Of a stretch of 64,000 nt of DNA, positions 21,921 to 36,000 are shown one piece after another (the first letter of the stretch is position 1; the number at the start of each line of letters is the position of its first letter). A program made the translations under genes and the position numbers. The stretch spans positions 28,096,684 to 28,160,683 of the forward strand of contig CM055896.1 in assembly GCA_029582155.1 (NCBI GenBank), read 5' to 3'. The stretch is from Panopea generosa. Taxonomy: Eukaryota > Mollusca > Bivalvia > Adapedonta > Hiatellidae. Under the pieces are notes generated by a model, which saw only the letters and a list, made by a program, of their open reading frames with translations, was not told the origin of the DNA and ran no database searches.

Positions 21921-22763
21921 TTAAACATACATATAGTAATGTGGAAGAAGTATAGAGTGTACTGTACAGCAGTTATTAATATGAGACATCAGTCTAGACA
22001 GTACCCATGGGTGATCCACACCAATAATGTCTGAACCATGCCCAGGGTGACCTACACCAATAATGTCTGGTCCGTATCCAGGGTGACCCACACCAATAAT
22101 GACTGGACCGTACCCAGGGTGATCCACATCAATAATGTCTGGACCGTACCCAGGGTGACCTACACCAATAATGTCTGGACCGTACCCAGGGTGACCCACA
22201 CCAATAATGTCTGGTCCGTATCCAGGGTGACCCACACCAATAATGTCTGGTCCGTATCCAGGGTGACCCACACCAATAATGACTGGACCGTACCCAGGGT
22301 GATCCACATCAATAATGTCTGGACCGTACCCAGGGTGACCTACACCAATAATGTCTGGTTCGTACCCAGGGTGATCCACATCAATAATGTCTGGACCGTA
22401 CCCACGGTGACCCACACCAATAATGTTTGGACCGTACCCAGGGTGACCCACACCAATAATGTCTGGATCGTTCCCAAGGTGACCCACACCAATAATGTCT
22501 GGACCGTACCCAGGGTGATCCACATCAATAATGTCTGGACCGTACCCAGGGTGATCCACATCAATAATGTATGGGCCGTACCCAGGGTGACCCACACCAT
22601 TAATGTCTGGACCGTACCCAGGGTGACCCACACCAATAATGTCTGGATCGTTCCCAAGGTGACCCACACCAATAATGTCTGGACCGTACCCAGGGTGACC
22701 CACATCATTAATGTCTGGACCGTACCCAGGGTGATGTAGCACAAAGTCTTCATCACAACTCAA
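21921..22763 (-). CDS. His-Pro-Gly-Tyr 12-residue repeat frame (doubtful gene)
   Basis: A minus-strand frame of about 280 residues. The start lies just inside a plausible acceptor (TTTAACAG then GTTAATTTG), giving VNLSCDEDFVLHHPGYGP, and about 20 units of HPGYGPDIIGVG follow. It ends with a unique tail (SHINNCCTVHS region) and a stop at 21921. The 36-base period leaves a plus-strand frame open too, so openness alone is weak evidence. Unique flanks in frame and a possible acceptor are mild support. I do not recognise a family, and it may be a non-coding minisatellite. Confidence 0.3.
   Translation of the reverse strand: MSCDEDFVLHHPGYGPDINDVGHPGYGPDIIGVGHLGNDPDIIGVGHPGYGPDINGVGHPGYGPYIIDVDHPGYGPDIIDVDHPGYGPDIIGVGHLGNDPDIIGVGHPGYGPNIIGVGHRGYGPDIIDVDHPGYEPDIIGVGHPGYGPDIIDVDHPGYGPVIIGVGHPGYGPDIIGVGHPGYGPDIIGVGHPGYGPDIIGVGHPGYGPDIIDVDHPGYGPVIIGVGHPGYGPDIIGVGHPGHGSDIIGVDHPWVLSRLMSHINNCCTVHSILLPHYYMYV
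22005..22736 (-). repeat. 36-nt minisatellite, about 20 copies
   Basis: The unit on the plus strand is 'aataatgtctggaccgtacc' plus 'cagggtgacccacacc'. Variants such as gatccacatc, ggatcgttcccaag and tggtccgtatcc recur in the same order. For example, the run at 22070-22160 recurs at 22250-22340 and that at 22450-22530 at 22625-22700, showing multi-unit duplication. Confidence 0.95.
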
Positions 22764-24057
22764 ATTAACCTGTTAAATGCTACAACATCTTAAAGTTATA
22801 ATTATGTCTGAGAAATAAATACAATCGTTATTTTTAAAATTCCCATACAAAGACACACTCACATTGGTTGCTGACCTTAAGAATATGCCAGTAATGTGTC
22901 CATAATTAAAACGATACTAAAAGAAATATAATAAAAGCTATTTTAGACTTGTAACAAGACATTAATATCAACATTGTTAAAGGCAACAAACCAATGACAA
23001 ATGTCTGACTGGCTCATTACAGAGACAAACGCCTCTCACATATCACATATAAACATATTATAATGACTACAGTTGTATATAATTTCATGCAATCTGATTG
23101 ACGGCATGATGCTGCATTTTTGTAAAAAAACTTCCTATAATACCGTTGTGAATAAAATAAGGTCTGATATTCACAAAAGTCTAGCAGAGTGGATTGGTGT
23201 CTCTATAAAATCAATATTTAATACACGTTTTAAAAATCTAAAATTACGTTTACAAAAATAAGTTGAATCCAACTATACAAGCATTATAATCTATATGTGG
23301 TTTATAATGTGGTTTACCAATCATAACAGAAATTTGTGGAGATACTACCAGTACTCAACGTTACTTTACACTTTAAAGGTGGTTATCAAAAACTTGCAAA
23401 TACATAGAAAAATACTAAACACTCCCAGTTATCTATAAATTAACGCTTCCGACTTTACCATGTACAAAACATTTGGCAACCAGCATCAGTAAAAATAAAA
23501 CAATTCATAAATACTTTTCAATTCAAAGCTATCTACCATTATTGAGGGTAAATCGTTGCATACAAACTTTTTTTTTTACACACATTTTCAACAGTTCAGT
23601 TTTCGACATGATCTTTTGCACGGTAAACTTACGTTTAACATGATGAAAAACAGTAAAGTTGAATAAATATGAATGATCCTAAAGACTAAGTAATATGCCA
23701 CACATATTTATATAACAGTTTGGTATGGTAATTATTGCAGGATGAAGATTCAAGGACATAACACATGTATATGACTGACCCTATGACCCTCAGATCTGGT
23801 TCCTTTGCTTGGTTATGACCAATATTTTTTATTTTTTAACCTGGGTAAACAGTCAGTTCTCTTTTATTCAACTAAAACAATTCCAAAGACTCAAAATTAA
23901 GAAACTTCAAGAAATAAAATAATCGTGTTTGTGTTATCAAAAAAGAAATTATATCCATGTTTATAATATGTTAACAGTAGAATTGTTTTAACATATTTAA
24001 ATGGTCTTTCTATTGAAAATATCCTTAACTTCACAGTTAATATCTCTGTATACATTT
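22764..24057. other. Intergenic stretch, no gene seen
   Basis: Short open frames only; no splice-consistent exon or known domain. Confidence 0.5.
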
Positions 24058-24540
24058 CTACACTAATATATCCATGTGATGCATACACAGACATATCCAT
24101 GTGATGCATAAACTGACATATCCATGTGATCCATATAGTGACACATCCATATGATGCATACACTGACACACAGATGTGATGCATACAGTGAAACATCCAT
24201 GTGATGCATACACTAACACATTCATGTGATGCATACACTGACACATCCATGTGATGCATAAACTGACACATTAATGTGATCCATACAGTGACAAATCCAC
24301 TGACACACCCATGTGATGTATACACTGACATAGTCATGTGATGCATACACTGACATATCCATGTGATGCACACACTGACACACCCATGTGATACATAGTG
24401 ACACATCCATGTGATCCATACAGTGACAAATCCATGTGATGCATACACTGATGCATCCATGTGATCCATACAGTGACACATCCATGTGATGCATACACAG
24501 ACACATCTATGTGATGCATACTGACACATCCATGTGATCA
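24058..24540 (+). repeat. About 25-nt minisatellite, about 19 copies
   Basis: Unit 'acatccatgtgatgcataca' plus 'ctgac'. The 25-base period is not a multiple of three, so the three minus-strand frames open through it (Cys/His/Met-rich peptides) are artefacts. Confidence 0.9.
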
Positions 24541-25505
24541 ATTACAAAAAGTTACCTATGTTTTTTAAATAAAGTATGGACAGCTCACACAGGGGTAAAT
24601 CCAAAACATACATATACAGTTTAACAAACAGTTCAATGAATGAATGAATGAATAGGGTTTTAAGGCGTACCAGTTTTTGTAGCAATGAAAAAGATGTGTA
24701 TAACTAACTCATGTAACTTGTTTATATTTAAAATACTAATAATATCATACATGTATATATTGTCTATGTACATTTGATACAAGCTTAAGCAGGCAAAATA
24801 TATTAGAACCACTCCGAGAAATATACTGGACTTGACAGTTCTTGTCAGTTTTATTTTATCTTACTAACATTAACGTCTGTTACCCCCATTGTTTATTGAG
24901 CACAGCTAAAATTGAAATAAAATCTCATCAACACTTGGTTGAAACAGTTCCTTTCTTGTTGGTTTCTAAATAAAACTATCTAATACAGACAATAACTTAT
25001 ATCTGTCCAAAAGAAAGTTAAATTTCAAACAAAGTTGTTATAATAGTTGTGCACAGTTTCACTGAATTCTCAGATAGTACATGTACGTATATGAGTGATT
25101 ATCTGATATGTACATGTACCAGTATGGTAACAAAATAACTTTCCATTCTTTTTTCTTTCGTAATGCCATGCATAATAACATTATTGCTTCACTTTATAAT
25201 GACATACATCTATCACAGAACGGGATAAGGATGTTAGAATATTACAAGAAAAAAATATTTGTGTATAATATAAGTGACGTATTTCAACACTTAATTATCA
25301 TAATTACAGGCACGTCATTAATTAAACAATGTGCCATATTAATAATGTGAATTACAAGGATAGAAAATAAATCTTAGTAATATTTTTGGGTGCAGATATA
25401 TGTGTATCATACTACTTTTTTCAGTATACAGACAGTGGAGAGCAAACTGACGACAATACTGTTTACAACTCGTCTCATTCCCTTGACATCAATAACTAGA
25501 CTTTA
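24541..25505. other. Intergenic stretch, nothing recognised
   Basis: Contains a short gaat microsatellite at about 24636-24653 and otherwise nothing I can name. Confidence 0.5.
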
Positions 25506-26806
25506 AATGTTTCCAGCATTTACGATCCATCAAAATAACAGTATACCATCATAATCCCCTAAAATAACGGTACATCAGAATACCATCAAAATAAGGGTAT
25601 ACCATCATAATCCCCTAAAATAACGGTACTTCAGAATACCATCAAAATAAGGGTATACCATCATCATCCCCTAAAATAACAGTACATCAGAATACCATCA
25701 AAATAAGGGTAAACCATTGTAATCCCCTTTAAATAACGGTACATCAGAATACCATCAAAACAAGGGTATACCATCGTAATCCCCTAAAAATAACGGTACA
25801 TCAGAATATCATCAAAATAAGGGTATACCAACACAATCCCCTAAAAATAATGGTATATCAGAATACCATCAAAATAAGGGTATACCATTGTAATCCCCTA
25901 AAAATAACGATACATCAGAATACCATCAACATAAGGGTATACCATAATTATCCCCTAAAAATAACGGTTCATCATGAAAACCATCAACATAAGGGTATAC
26001 CATCATAATCCCCTAAAAATAATGGTACATCAGAATACCATCAAAATAAGGGTATACGATTGTAATCCCCTTAAAGTAACGGTACATCAGAATACCATCA
26101 AAATAAGGGTATACGATTGTAATCCCCTTAAAATAACGGTACATCAGAATACCATCAAAGTAAGGGTATACCATAATAATCCCCTAAAAATAACGATACA
26201 TCAGAATACCATCAAAATAAGGGTATACCATTGTAATCCCCTTTAAATAACGGTACATCACAATACCATCAAAATAAGGGTATATGATTGTAATCCCCTT
26301 AAAATAACGGTACATCAGAATACCATCAAAGTAAGGGTATACGATTGTAATCCCCTTAAAATAACGGTACATCAGAATATTTTAAAGTAAGGGTATACGA
26401 TTGTAATCCCCTTAAAATAACGGTACATCAGAATACCATCAAAGTAAGGGTATACGATTGTAATCCCCTTAAAGTAATGGTACATCAGAATACCATCAAA
26501 GTAAGGGTATACGATTGTAATCCCCTTAAAATAACGGTACATCAGAATATCATCAAAGTAAGGGTATACGATTGTAATCCCCTTAAAATAACGGTACATC
26601 AGAATACCATCAAAGTAAGGGTATACGATTGTAATCCCCTTAAAGTAATGGTACATCAGAATACCATCAAAGTAAGGGTATACGATTGTAATCCCCTTAA
26701 AATAACGGTACATCAGAATATCATCAAAGTAAGGGTATACGATTGTAATCCCCTTAAAATAACGGTACATCAGAATACCATCAAAGTAAGCGTATACCAT
26801 GATACT
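25506..26806 (+). repeat. 57-nt minisatellite, about 23 copies
   Basis: Each unit contains 'ggtacatcagaataccatca' then 'agtaagggtatac' and 'gattgtaatcccctt'. The left copies are more diverged and the right copies (26370-26800) nearly identical, with a two- to three-unit higher-order pattern (aataacgg, aataacgg, agtaatgg). Frames are open on both strands because 57 is a multiple of three; not taken as genes. Confidence 0.95.
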
Positions 26807-28989
26807 GCAACCTAGTATGTTCATAAATATTTTGATAAGCAAAGAGTAACCTTTTTTTACAATTGATTCATTGTCACTAATTTTCAGTTGATTCCATACA
26901 TGTATAGCTAGCTATATTTTATTCTATGAGGATATTAACCATGGTTACAGTACAGTACAAAAAACTTATTCTACAATTTTAATATGCAAATATACATCCA
27001 ATACACAACATATAACTGCCAACTACACGTGTGTTCTGCAGACTCTGAATGAAGATGAGAATGACACAATAAACAATACACGTTATGCTTCTTCTGTCTG
27101 AAACTCAAACACGACTCGGGATATCATAATAAACATTTCATGACTCTGAACAAATTAACATGCATGTTTCAAATCATGTTTCAACATGTTGGTGAAACTA
27201 AGATATTGTACTGGCCGTCACCTACGACAGATTTTGATTTTCAGACAGCATCAGCAAATAGTGATAAAACAAATCACAGCAGACATTAAATGATATACCA
27301 ACACGCACAAATATAATGTAAAGTGTAATCCTCTCCTATTTGCAGTAAAAAAGTTGATTTTTTTGTCAGCTCTCTCTAGGAGACATAAACAATATCTTCA
27401 ACAACGAAATTAATCATGATAAAAGCATGAAACAGGCCAGATCAACTGGTTAGCTTATAAAAATATGCATTATCACTGACGTGACGACATTGAATAATAT
27501 CATTAATAGGCCATTTACTCATAAAACTGAAATAGATTGTAAATGGAACAGCAAGTGCAAATGTCTCTCATACTGATATTTGTGAAAATTTGTCACCTGG
27601 CCATTCACATATAGCACTGAAAATACAAAACCCAATACAGGAAAAGTAGTCTTACACAAGTCTTACACAAATCTTACAGCCATATCATGCAAATTCATGT
27701 ATTACTTGCAGAACTTCAATTCCATTTACAATATTATTTCAGTGACATAAACACAGCACAACAGCAAGTTAGATACAACAAAATATATAACAAATATTAA
27801 CAGTGCGCCACCACTATACAGCTATCACACTACTTTCTCTAAGATGAAACGTGTTTTCAAATGCACTTCTTGAAAATAAAAACATAATTTTTAGCTTTTC
27901 CTTTTCTGACATAACATTGAGCTGTTGAAGTCGCATTTCTTTTTATTTTCTATCTACTTGTACTCTGAATTAATATCACAAAACGTTTAAGTTTCAATTA
28001 AGTATATTTTTCTCTCACACTGTAGGTTTTTTAATCGGTTTAAGTATAATGTGTGTAAAACCCGCTACCAAGAGATATTAATATATCTAAACAATATATC
28101 TTGTGTTATTTCTTCACATTTTCCTTTAAAAAACACACAACAACAATCAAGATTCATGCTAAAAAATTGTGTTTTAATCTTTTTTACAGATCATGAATAC
28201 TGCATTTTTCATATATCTTCTAGTATTGTACTCCATACCAACCCTTCAATTTCTCATCAGTAAGTAACACCCCATTAGTTGTATTTTTACAACCATTTAT
28301 ATCAGAGTTATACTGCATGACTTACCAAACCATTTTCCAATAACCACGGTAATTCTAACATTTAATGCTTTCTATTTGATAGATACTGGCTTAAACCAGT
28401 CAATACAACATTAGTGATGGGCAAACTCACTCAATTATGATCACATCAATCTGCATGTATAAAATAAATACGGTTCTCTCTCTGTTTTTAAAATCATTTC
28501 ACTACATCAATTCAATGAGTACTATAACATATACTGGCCAAACTGCGGAGCATCTTATTCTTTATTCACATTGGCACAATGTTTCAAATAAATATACATT
28601 TAACAAAAATGTTTTCATGGTCCAACTTCTTTATAGTTTTATCTAAATGTTGTCTTTTAAAAAACGTATGTGGTCAACGATGCAACATACAAACAACAAA
28701 GACGTCATAATCACAAAATTGCCCTTAAATTTCAGCAGTGACATGAATATGGACTTTACTGGAAAAATAGTTTACATTATTTCTTATGAGGAATTTTACT
28801 TTCTCACTAACTCTGTTTTTAGACAGAATACACCAACATTTAATAACCCTGGTGTCTCAGTTAAAGCCTCCTCTAATTGTTTGTTTATTTGTTGTTTTTT
28901 TCTTTTAAGGGCGACCTTTACAATTTAATTGATGTCATTCTAGCTATTTGGAGTAACTTCGCTATCTAATAAATATTTTGTTGATAAAT
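26807..28989. other. Stretch downstream of Kibra, no gene seen
   Basis: No supported exon on either strand. It lies beyond the likely Kibra 3' end. Confidence 0.5.
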
Positions 28990-28995
28990 TTTATT
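28990..28995 (-). promoter_or_regulatory. Candidate poly(A) signal of Kibra
   Basis: A minus-strand AATAAA (tttatt on the plus strand) lies about 890 bases beyond the Kibra stop. Other copies of the hexamer occur further down (for example near 28562), so the true site cannot be fixed from sequence alone. Confidence 0.3.
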
Positions 28996-29880
28996 TTCTT
29001 AGCTAGTATCTTAAGTAACTTTATCAAGCACCTTTTTTTTTTTTTTAATGTGAAAAAAACCTTTTAACCTTTTAAAACCTCAAAGCTGTAAGGCAAACAT
29101 TTTGCTAATGGCATCTGTTTGATTTTTGAAATGCGGTGTGAAAAAGGCAAACAGTGAAGCATGTAATGATGTTTCCACAATTTTGTATAAGAAATTTACA
29201 AGCACTTTGCTACACCATAGCTGAGTTATCTGTAACCCAGCTGGGCTGATGATTACAGCAACAATTCTGTAATCCAGCAATTAGCTGCCTCACTGTCAAA
29301 ACAGCCTGTCTGTTGCCCAGCGCATCATATAACCTGCCAATAACATGATCAGAAATTATGTTATTAGCTCTATATGACCTGCTGTCATAATCTGTTGCCC
29401 AGCTTCCTAAATGATGTACTACCATAATACTGTTGCCCAGCTTTCAAAATGACCTGCTGCCACAATAACATTGTCCAGCCATGTAAAACAGACTTGGGGA
29501 AGTTGTTATGGTAGCGCTACTCATGCTCCAGCCAACAGAATGATGATGTAGAAGTAATGGTAGTAAAATGTTCACTAAGCTACATGTCCGATCCTACAAC
29601 ACGTATCATACAGCAAGCAGGGAAGCAGCCAGGCATTTCCCAACATCACATTCAACATTGCACGTCTCAATGTTTCCACAGGAAACTAGCACTCATATTT
29701 AGTTGTCATTTCATTTTCCTCCGTCACCACACAACCTAAACTTTGTCCAATCAATCACCAGTTCAACTTTTCTAAATAACTTCATAACCCTGTGGAAAAC
29801 TCTTGTTACTTGTTCCTCAAGTTTTTTAAACCAAACAACCTTGACATAGACACCGACAGATATGATAGGTTATCTGTCCC
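28996..29880 (-). other. Probable 3' UTR of Kibra, with degenerate repeat
   Basis: Sequence following the TGA stop. From about 29225 to 29490 it carries four or five degenerate units of about 50-70 bases with the recurring core 'tgttgcccagct' and 'cctgctg'. No open frame is supported. Confidence 0.45.
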
Positions 29881-30010
29881 TCACACCTCGTGTCCAATAC
29901 GGCCATCCTTCAACAGTTCCTGCATCCGGGTTTCATCAGGTTGACCAGCCGCATCCATAGGAATGACGGGAACCTGCATGTTCACTGTTGTGATGTATGC
30001 CAATTTCTCT
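29881..30010 (-). CDS. Kibra last coding exon with C-terminal Glu-Val
   Basis: 130 bases including the TGA stop, acceptor ATTTTAG. Encodes REKLAYITTVNMQVPVIP, aligning with KIBRA REKMAFFTRPRMNIPAL, then a tail of about 24 residues ending IGHEV. Human KIBRA ends ADDV soon after this point, so the tail here is longer, but the final acidic-Val pair fits a class III PDZ ligand pattern. Confidence 0.92.
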
Positions 30011-33000
30011 CTAAAATGTACAATAACATTTGAAAAGTGTAGGGTTTTTTATTGTTAATAAAATGTTTGCTGCAAAACTGATATAAATGTTTATTCAGAT
30101 ACGTGTACAACACCCTATGCTAACACTGTCAAGTTTCAATATGGTATTTTGGATATCAATAAATATCTATAGATACAAATCCATATTATACACATTGGCA
30201 CATTGAATTTGGGTCCAAAATTATGTTTGCAAAACATTTTTGAAGGCCTGGCCACTTAACCCTTTACTCCATAGATAGGCGTTTTCCCTCTCCAATCACA
30301 GAAGGCCTTTGAAAACAGTGCAGGAAGAGTTCAGATTGCTCGTGACGAGCAATCTGAACACTTCCTGCACTGTTTTCCACTCTGTCAGTTAATATAAACA
30401 TAATTCACCTATTGCTGACATATGGTGAAGTAATGCTTTCAATATTAAAGGTGTCCAAAAGCGTCTTTATGAAGTAAAGGGTTAAGGAGGGTAGCCATAT
30501 ACTGAACATTTTCTCTTTTTTTATCACGGGAAAACAGAAAAAATATACCTCTCATTGTCATTACAATGTGGATAAAGATTCATTGGCATTTAAAATGTAG
30601 TTAACACTTTGACTTGAACCAGAAGTTTTAATTTTGTTTTTGAAAAATCATGGGAGAGCTTTCTTAGGCAGAAGACCTTAAATAATGATGTTATTATATG
30701 TCAGTATAGCTATAGATATGTGTGTATCGGTATCTATCTACAAAAGAATGATATCTTATGTATTCCATTATTCTGATGAGCTTATCAACTAAGTGAATGT
30801 AATCTTGACAACATTAGCATAGCATGATATTTATGTTAAAAACACAACATAACGTTACTTTGTAATAAGATAAATATTTCACACATTTTCATATTTGTCA
30901 TTTTCCAAATAAAATCTTTAATGACATAACTATCTAGCCTAAGGACAAGTTAGCAAGAAATTATATTATTTTTGCTATTTACTTCCAAGTAACATAATAC
31001 TTGATTTATTCAATCTATAGGAAAACCAGATGAATATTTATTTTAAACATCTGCCATGTTTTTGGTGTTAAACATCACAAGTGAGGTAACCACCATTAAA
31101 TACCAAGATTTGTCCTGATCCACAACAGGCTGCACTCAGTTCAGTTAAACATGATTAATGGGTTTACAAAGCTTATGTTGCTCAACTGAAGAAAGAGTAA
31201 GTTGGCTCTATTTCTCTCGTGATCAAACAAGCGAATGGTGGCTTTCAAACATGTTTGTTTTGTTAGCAAATGTTTACAGTGAACATGTCATTCAGTTGAT
31301 TTGTGTTATCAGTTGTAAGCAAACAAATTAAACATTTAAATGAACTGAACGCAGCCCAGATGAGTAGCCTGACAGACATATTTCCCTCATGCTTTGCTGG
31401 AATCACAACTCGAGAATAATATCACTCAAACTAAGCAGCTAAAGTATGTATCAAATATCACAGGATAGGGTAATGCAAGGAGTTCACACAATGTCAAAAC
31501 AAAATTAAACCTGGGTTTAATGATAATGATGGATGAAATAAAATAGTTCCAATCAAAACTCAAAACTAAAGCTAAAATTTCACAGGTGGCATTCAATATG
31601 AAAGCTTATTTTGTTTGCGTATATGACGAAAAAACACTGTACGAATACGATTATTTTTGTCCGTAGTCTCTGACACTCTGACAAGGAGAGAAATTGTGAG
31701 GTAAGATCGGAAGGTTGCCAGAACGCGGCTGTGTTTGTAACTCATGTGCGCTCACTAACATATACCACTCCATTTACTTTACACGCGGTATATCTTATAT
31801 AAAGTCTTGTAGTAAACCCCTTTCTGCTATAAATGTAACGGATAGACAGAAATGAGATTTTTCAAAATCAAAATGGATCATCTTGAGCTGTATTAGCTGT
31901 CTCCATCTACCTAAGGTCATGGGTTCGAACCCAACTCTGTCAAAAAACTTTGAGTGAGAAAGTTTGCCAGTTACTTGCCAAAAGACTAGTTTTACTTCAA
32001 ATTCATTTTGAGGTCTTCCTTCTCCAATATAACTAAATATGTCATATGTAGCCTGTCATGTGTTAAATCCTTCCCATCTACCTTACAACCCGCATACAAA
32101 GAATGTCTTTATATACAAACTATACATTTTTTATTTGCATAAATTACAACTTTAATAATACCATTCAATACTGTTTTTATATTTTACTGGTGAATATCAC
32201 CAAATGATATCCATCATACAGCTATACTGTTTGTATATCTCTGCTTTTGTTTGTAAACATTAAATGCTGAGTTACTTTCCAGTTTAACAGAATATATTAA
32301 TGATGCGTACTAATGAAAACATGTTGACAATATGTCAGTCATTATCTGTATTAGACTCTATAAATATTTCCCACCAATGTCCCTGTACGCATGTATACAA
32401 AGTGAAGGTGTACGGACAGGAAACCACATAGTATGTGTGTGCTGTCCTTTTCGAGATTACTTGCAATAAATTTCTACTTCGAGCCCTTGTGACATCAAGT
32501 GAAAACCGGCATGTGTGACTGGTAATTAATTGAGTATAAGATTTGTAGTTGTGTGAATGAAAAGGATTGGCTACCAAATGAATGCTCAAACATCAATAAA
32601 ACATATTAACAATGCAAACATTGTGTGTTTAAAGCTAGCATTGCTAAAACCAGTTTTGTTCAAACATTTTTAATTCTCCAGCCCCAAAATTTGTTTTATT
32701 CTTTATCATAAATTGTACATCAAATATAATTTCTAAATATGTTTTACAATGCATATATGTTGTTCACTTATACAATATTAAACATGTTCTAAAATGCTTT
32801 ACAGTGCTCTTTTTCAAGCAAATTTTACAGTGCAAACTTACTGAACAATCATATTTTACACTGCAAACATAAGGAACAATCATATTTTACAATGCAAGCA
32901 TTCTAAACAATGTTTTGTCATTGGGACTTACTGCTTTAACATATTTAACTATTCAATAATACTGTTCAAACATAGTTTACAATGCAAACATATTGTTCAA

Positions 33001-36000
33001 TGTTTAAATAATACTGTTCAAACATAGTTTACAATGTAAACAGACTGTTTAATTATGTTTAAATAATACTGTTTAAACATAGTTTACAATGCAAACATAC
33101 TGTTTAATAATGTTTAAATAATACTGTTTAAACATAGTTTACAATGCAAACATATTGTTCAATGTTTAAATAATACTGTACAAACATAGTTTACAATGCA
33201 AACAGACTGTTCAATAATGTTTAAATAATACTGTACAAGCATATTTTACATTGCAAACAGACTGTTCAATAAGGTTTAAAAAATACTGTACAAACATATT
33301 TTACAATGCAAACAGACTGTTCAATAATGTTTAAATAATACTGTACAAACATATTTTACAATGCAAACAGACTGTTCAATAATGTTTAAATAATACTGTA
33401 CAAACATATTTTACAATGCAAAAAGACTGTTCAATAATGTTTAAATAATACTGTACAAACATATTTTACAATGCAAACATACTGTTCAATAATGTTTATA
33501 TAATACCGTACAAACAAAGTTTACAATGCAAACAGACTGTTCAATAGTGTTTAAGATACCACTCGGCACACTCTTATTAGTATGAAATGTCTTCAAAGTG
33601 TTCAAACTCAGTAATAACCAAAAAGCCAAAAACTATGGTGATACTTATATTTCAACTTGAAAAGCACAAGTAAAGCATCTGGTACAGAAACACTAAACAA
33701 CCGCCTCATGTCTCAGACAATTCAATTGTACACGCATCAAATCTGTGCTATTGTAACTGTGTAGGTTAGTTCCATGTCCAAAGTTTTAAACATTAGACGG
33801 ACTGTTCAGATACTTAGTTCTGTAACAAAACACAAACCAGGTGCATGTACAACAAAACTCCCAGAGGACGGTTGTTAAGCCAGAGTTCCATTCAATTAAT
33901 ATACAAACACAAGCATGAATTACCACTTCCGTGCCTAGTCTGTAATTGTTAAAGAACCAAATAAAATTCTATTTCTTTTACTTATACATCACATCTCAAA
34001 CAAGAGGGTCAAACTGGCCCTAAATTGCTCACCTGTAGCATAATACTTAATACAATATCACAATAGAAATTTAACTTTATTATGCATTTCACTTCACTAC
34101 CTTTCTACTTTATGTTATGTCAGCCTATATAACTATATTTGTTAACCCCTGGGTGGGGCCCGTTTTAATGCTGGGGTCATTGTTTGTAAAATTTTGAAAA
34201 CTTTGAGCTGGTGATCATGAATTTGACTCCAGGGCTTACGAGATGTATTTTTAAGCATACTACTATTTTAAGTAATGGCGGCCATGTTTGTTACAGTATC
34301 AAGGTAACTTATAGAACAATAAAGTTTAATGCAAGGAAGCTTCAGTCCAAATATTTGGTTGAAATCAAACCGGTTTCAGGAGATGTATTAAAACAGTTGC
34401 TGACAGACATACTACGCCGGGGTAAAGAGGGATCAGCCTTTTTCCAGATGAGCTAAAAATGTTAACAACAATTCAACGCACAGTCTCTGCGCAAAAATAT
34501 ATAGTGGTTGCTTGGATCAACAATTCCAAAACAAATTAAATCACCAGTACCAGTATCTCATTTTTTAATATCATGTCCAGTCGACTATGAAAGTGACTTC
34601 AGTGGAGATTGAAATTTTTATAAATAAATATAAAAATCCTCATGTACTAAAAACTGAATTTGAGCAAAAAAGTCTACTGTATTTTACAAATATAGGCTTC
34701 ATGCAGTAATTAATCAAAATATGCTTACCAACCAAAACCTACCATCTTTATAACATAGTTAGAATGAGCACTAAACCCTGGTACTACCAGTGTCCAGGCA
34801 TATGGCAATTTCGTTCTATCTTATCAAGAAATGCAGAAAATACTGAAGTTCAGTAAATGTCACCTTCTTTGGTTTAATCAGAGAATAGCTGAACCAATAT
34901 CTATGCATTAACTATCGTCATAAAGGAGATTTTCTTTTTTATACTGAAGTCTGCTCCAGTTCTAAATTTAAACTGAATTATTTTGCATTGGTTGTGAAAA
35001 CAAATCATGCTCAAAGTCTTCCTTGGTAGAACAAGTACTAAGCATATTCAAAGTTTCTTGCTCACGGACACTACACATAGCTTAGCAGAGGATCGAACCC
35101 ACGATTCCTGATCATGGTCCAATGCTCTGCCACTGAACCCCAGTTTAGATGCAGACCATAGCCTGACAGTACATAACACAGACAGTAATAACTACATGTC
35201 CATGGTAACAAGGACAACTCAGGAAACAAACAATGAATTTAAGAACTTCAAAGTTTATAACAGAAATTCTTTTTCCACACATAATGTTTTTGTATACTAA
35301 GCATGGTTTTATTTCTATGCACTGGACCCTTGCAAAGCACTGTTTGTAAATAACCGACACTCTACATGTCACTGAAAGACAAACAACAGATTTATAATTG
35401 TTGTTGAAGAATGTATTAGTACCTGAATGACGTAGATAGAGCATTTGGATGGTTCCGCTTCAGACGATGTACATCTCTCGTGACACGCTTCATCAACTGT
35501 TCCGCCCTCCGCTCCTGCTTCGTCATCTGACCCATTTCTTCTCTCTGTCGCTAAACATGGGAATAAATCATTTACAGGTATCATAATGTGTGTATATCAT
35601 GAACATGCAGAGTGCCTCACAGTTTACATTTAATTGTGAAACACGCAACAATCAACAACATTATTAAAATTGTTTTAAACATTTATCTGCTACAGAACTG
35701 ATACTTGAACAAGAAAAACTTGATACTGGGTTCTTCACTTCACCTACAGATTAATGAAAAATGAATATTGCAATACATTGAACTTATGTAAATTGCAATT
35801 AACTCTTAATCCCTAATCTATATTTACCAAAATTAAACCCAACACACAAAATTAAGTGTTCCTATTTTTTGCAATTCTATTAGTTTAAACTTAATTATTT
35901 TACTTCGATTGTAAAACAAGTTCTTACAACTTAGACAAATCACGCTCGAAGTCTTCCTGGGTAGAACCAATACTAAGCATATGTGGAAAAAGTGTCTTGT

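Noticed and set aside
22005..22736. CRISPR-like appearance of regularly spaced repeats
   Set aside because: The units are contiguous with no unique spacers, and the context is an animal genome.
25974..26842. Frames on both strands with HQNTIKIRVYDCNPLK-type or YFDGILMYRYFKGI-type repeats
   Set aside because: Products of a 57-nt minisatellite. Flanks add nothing and there is no splice evidence.
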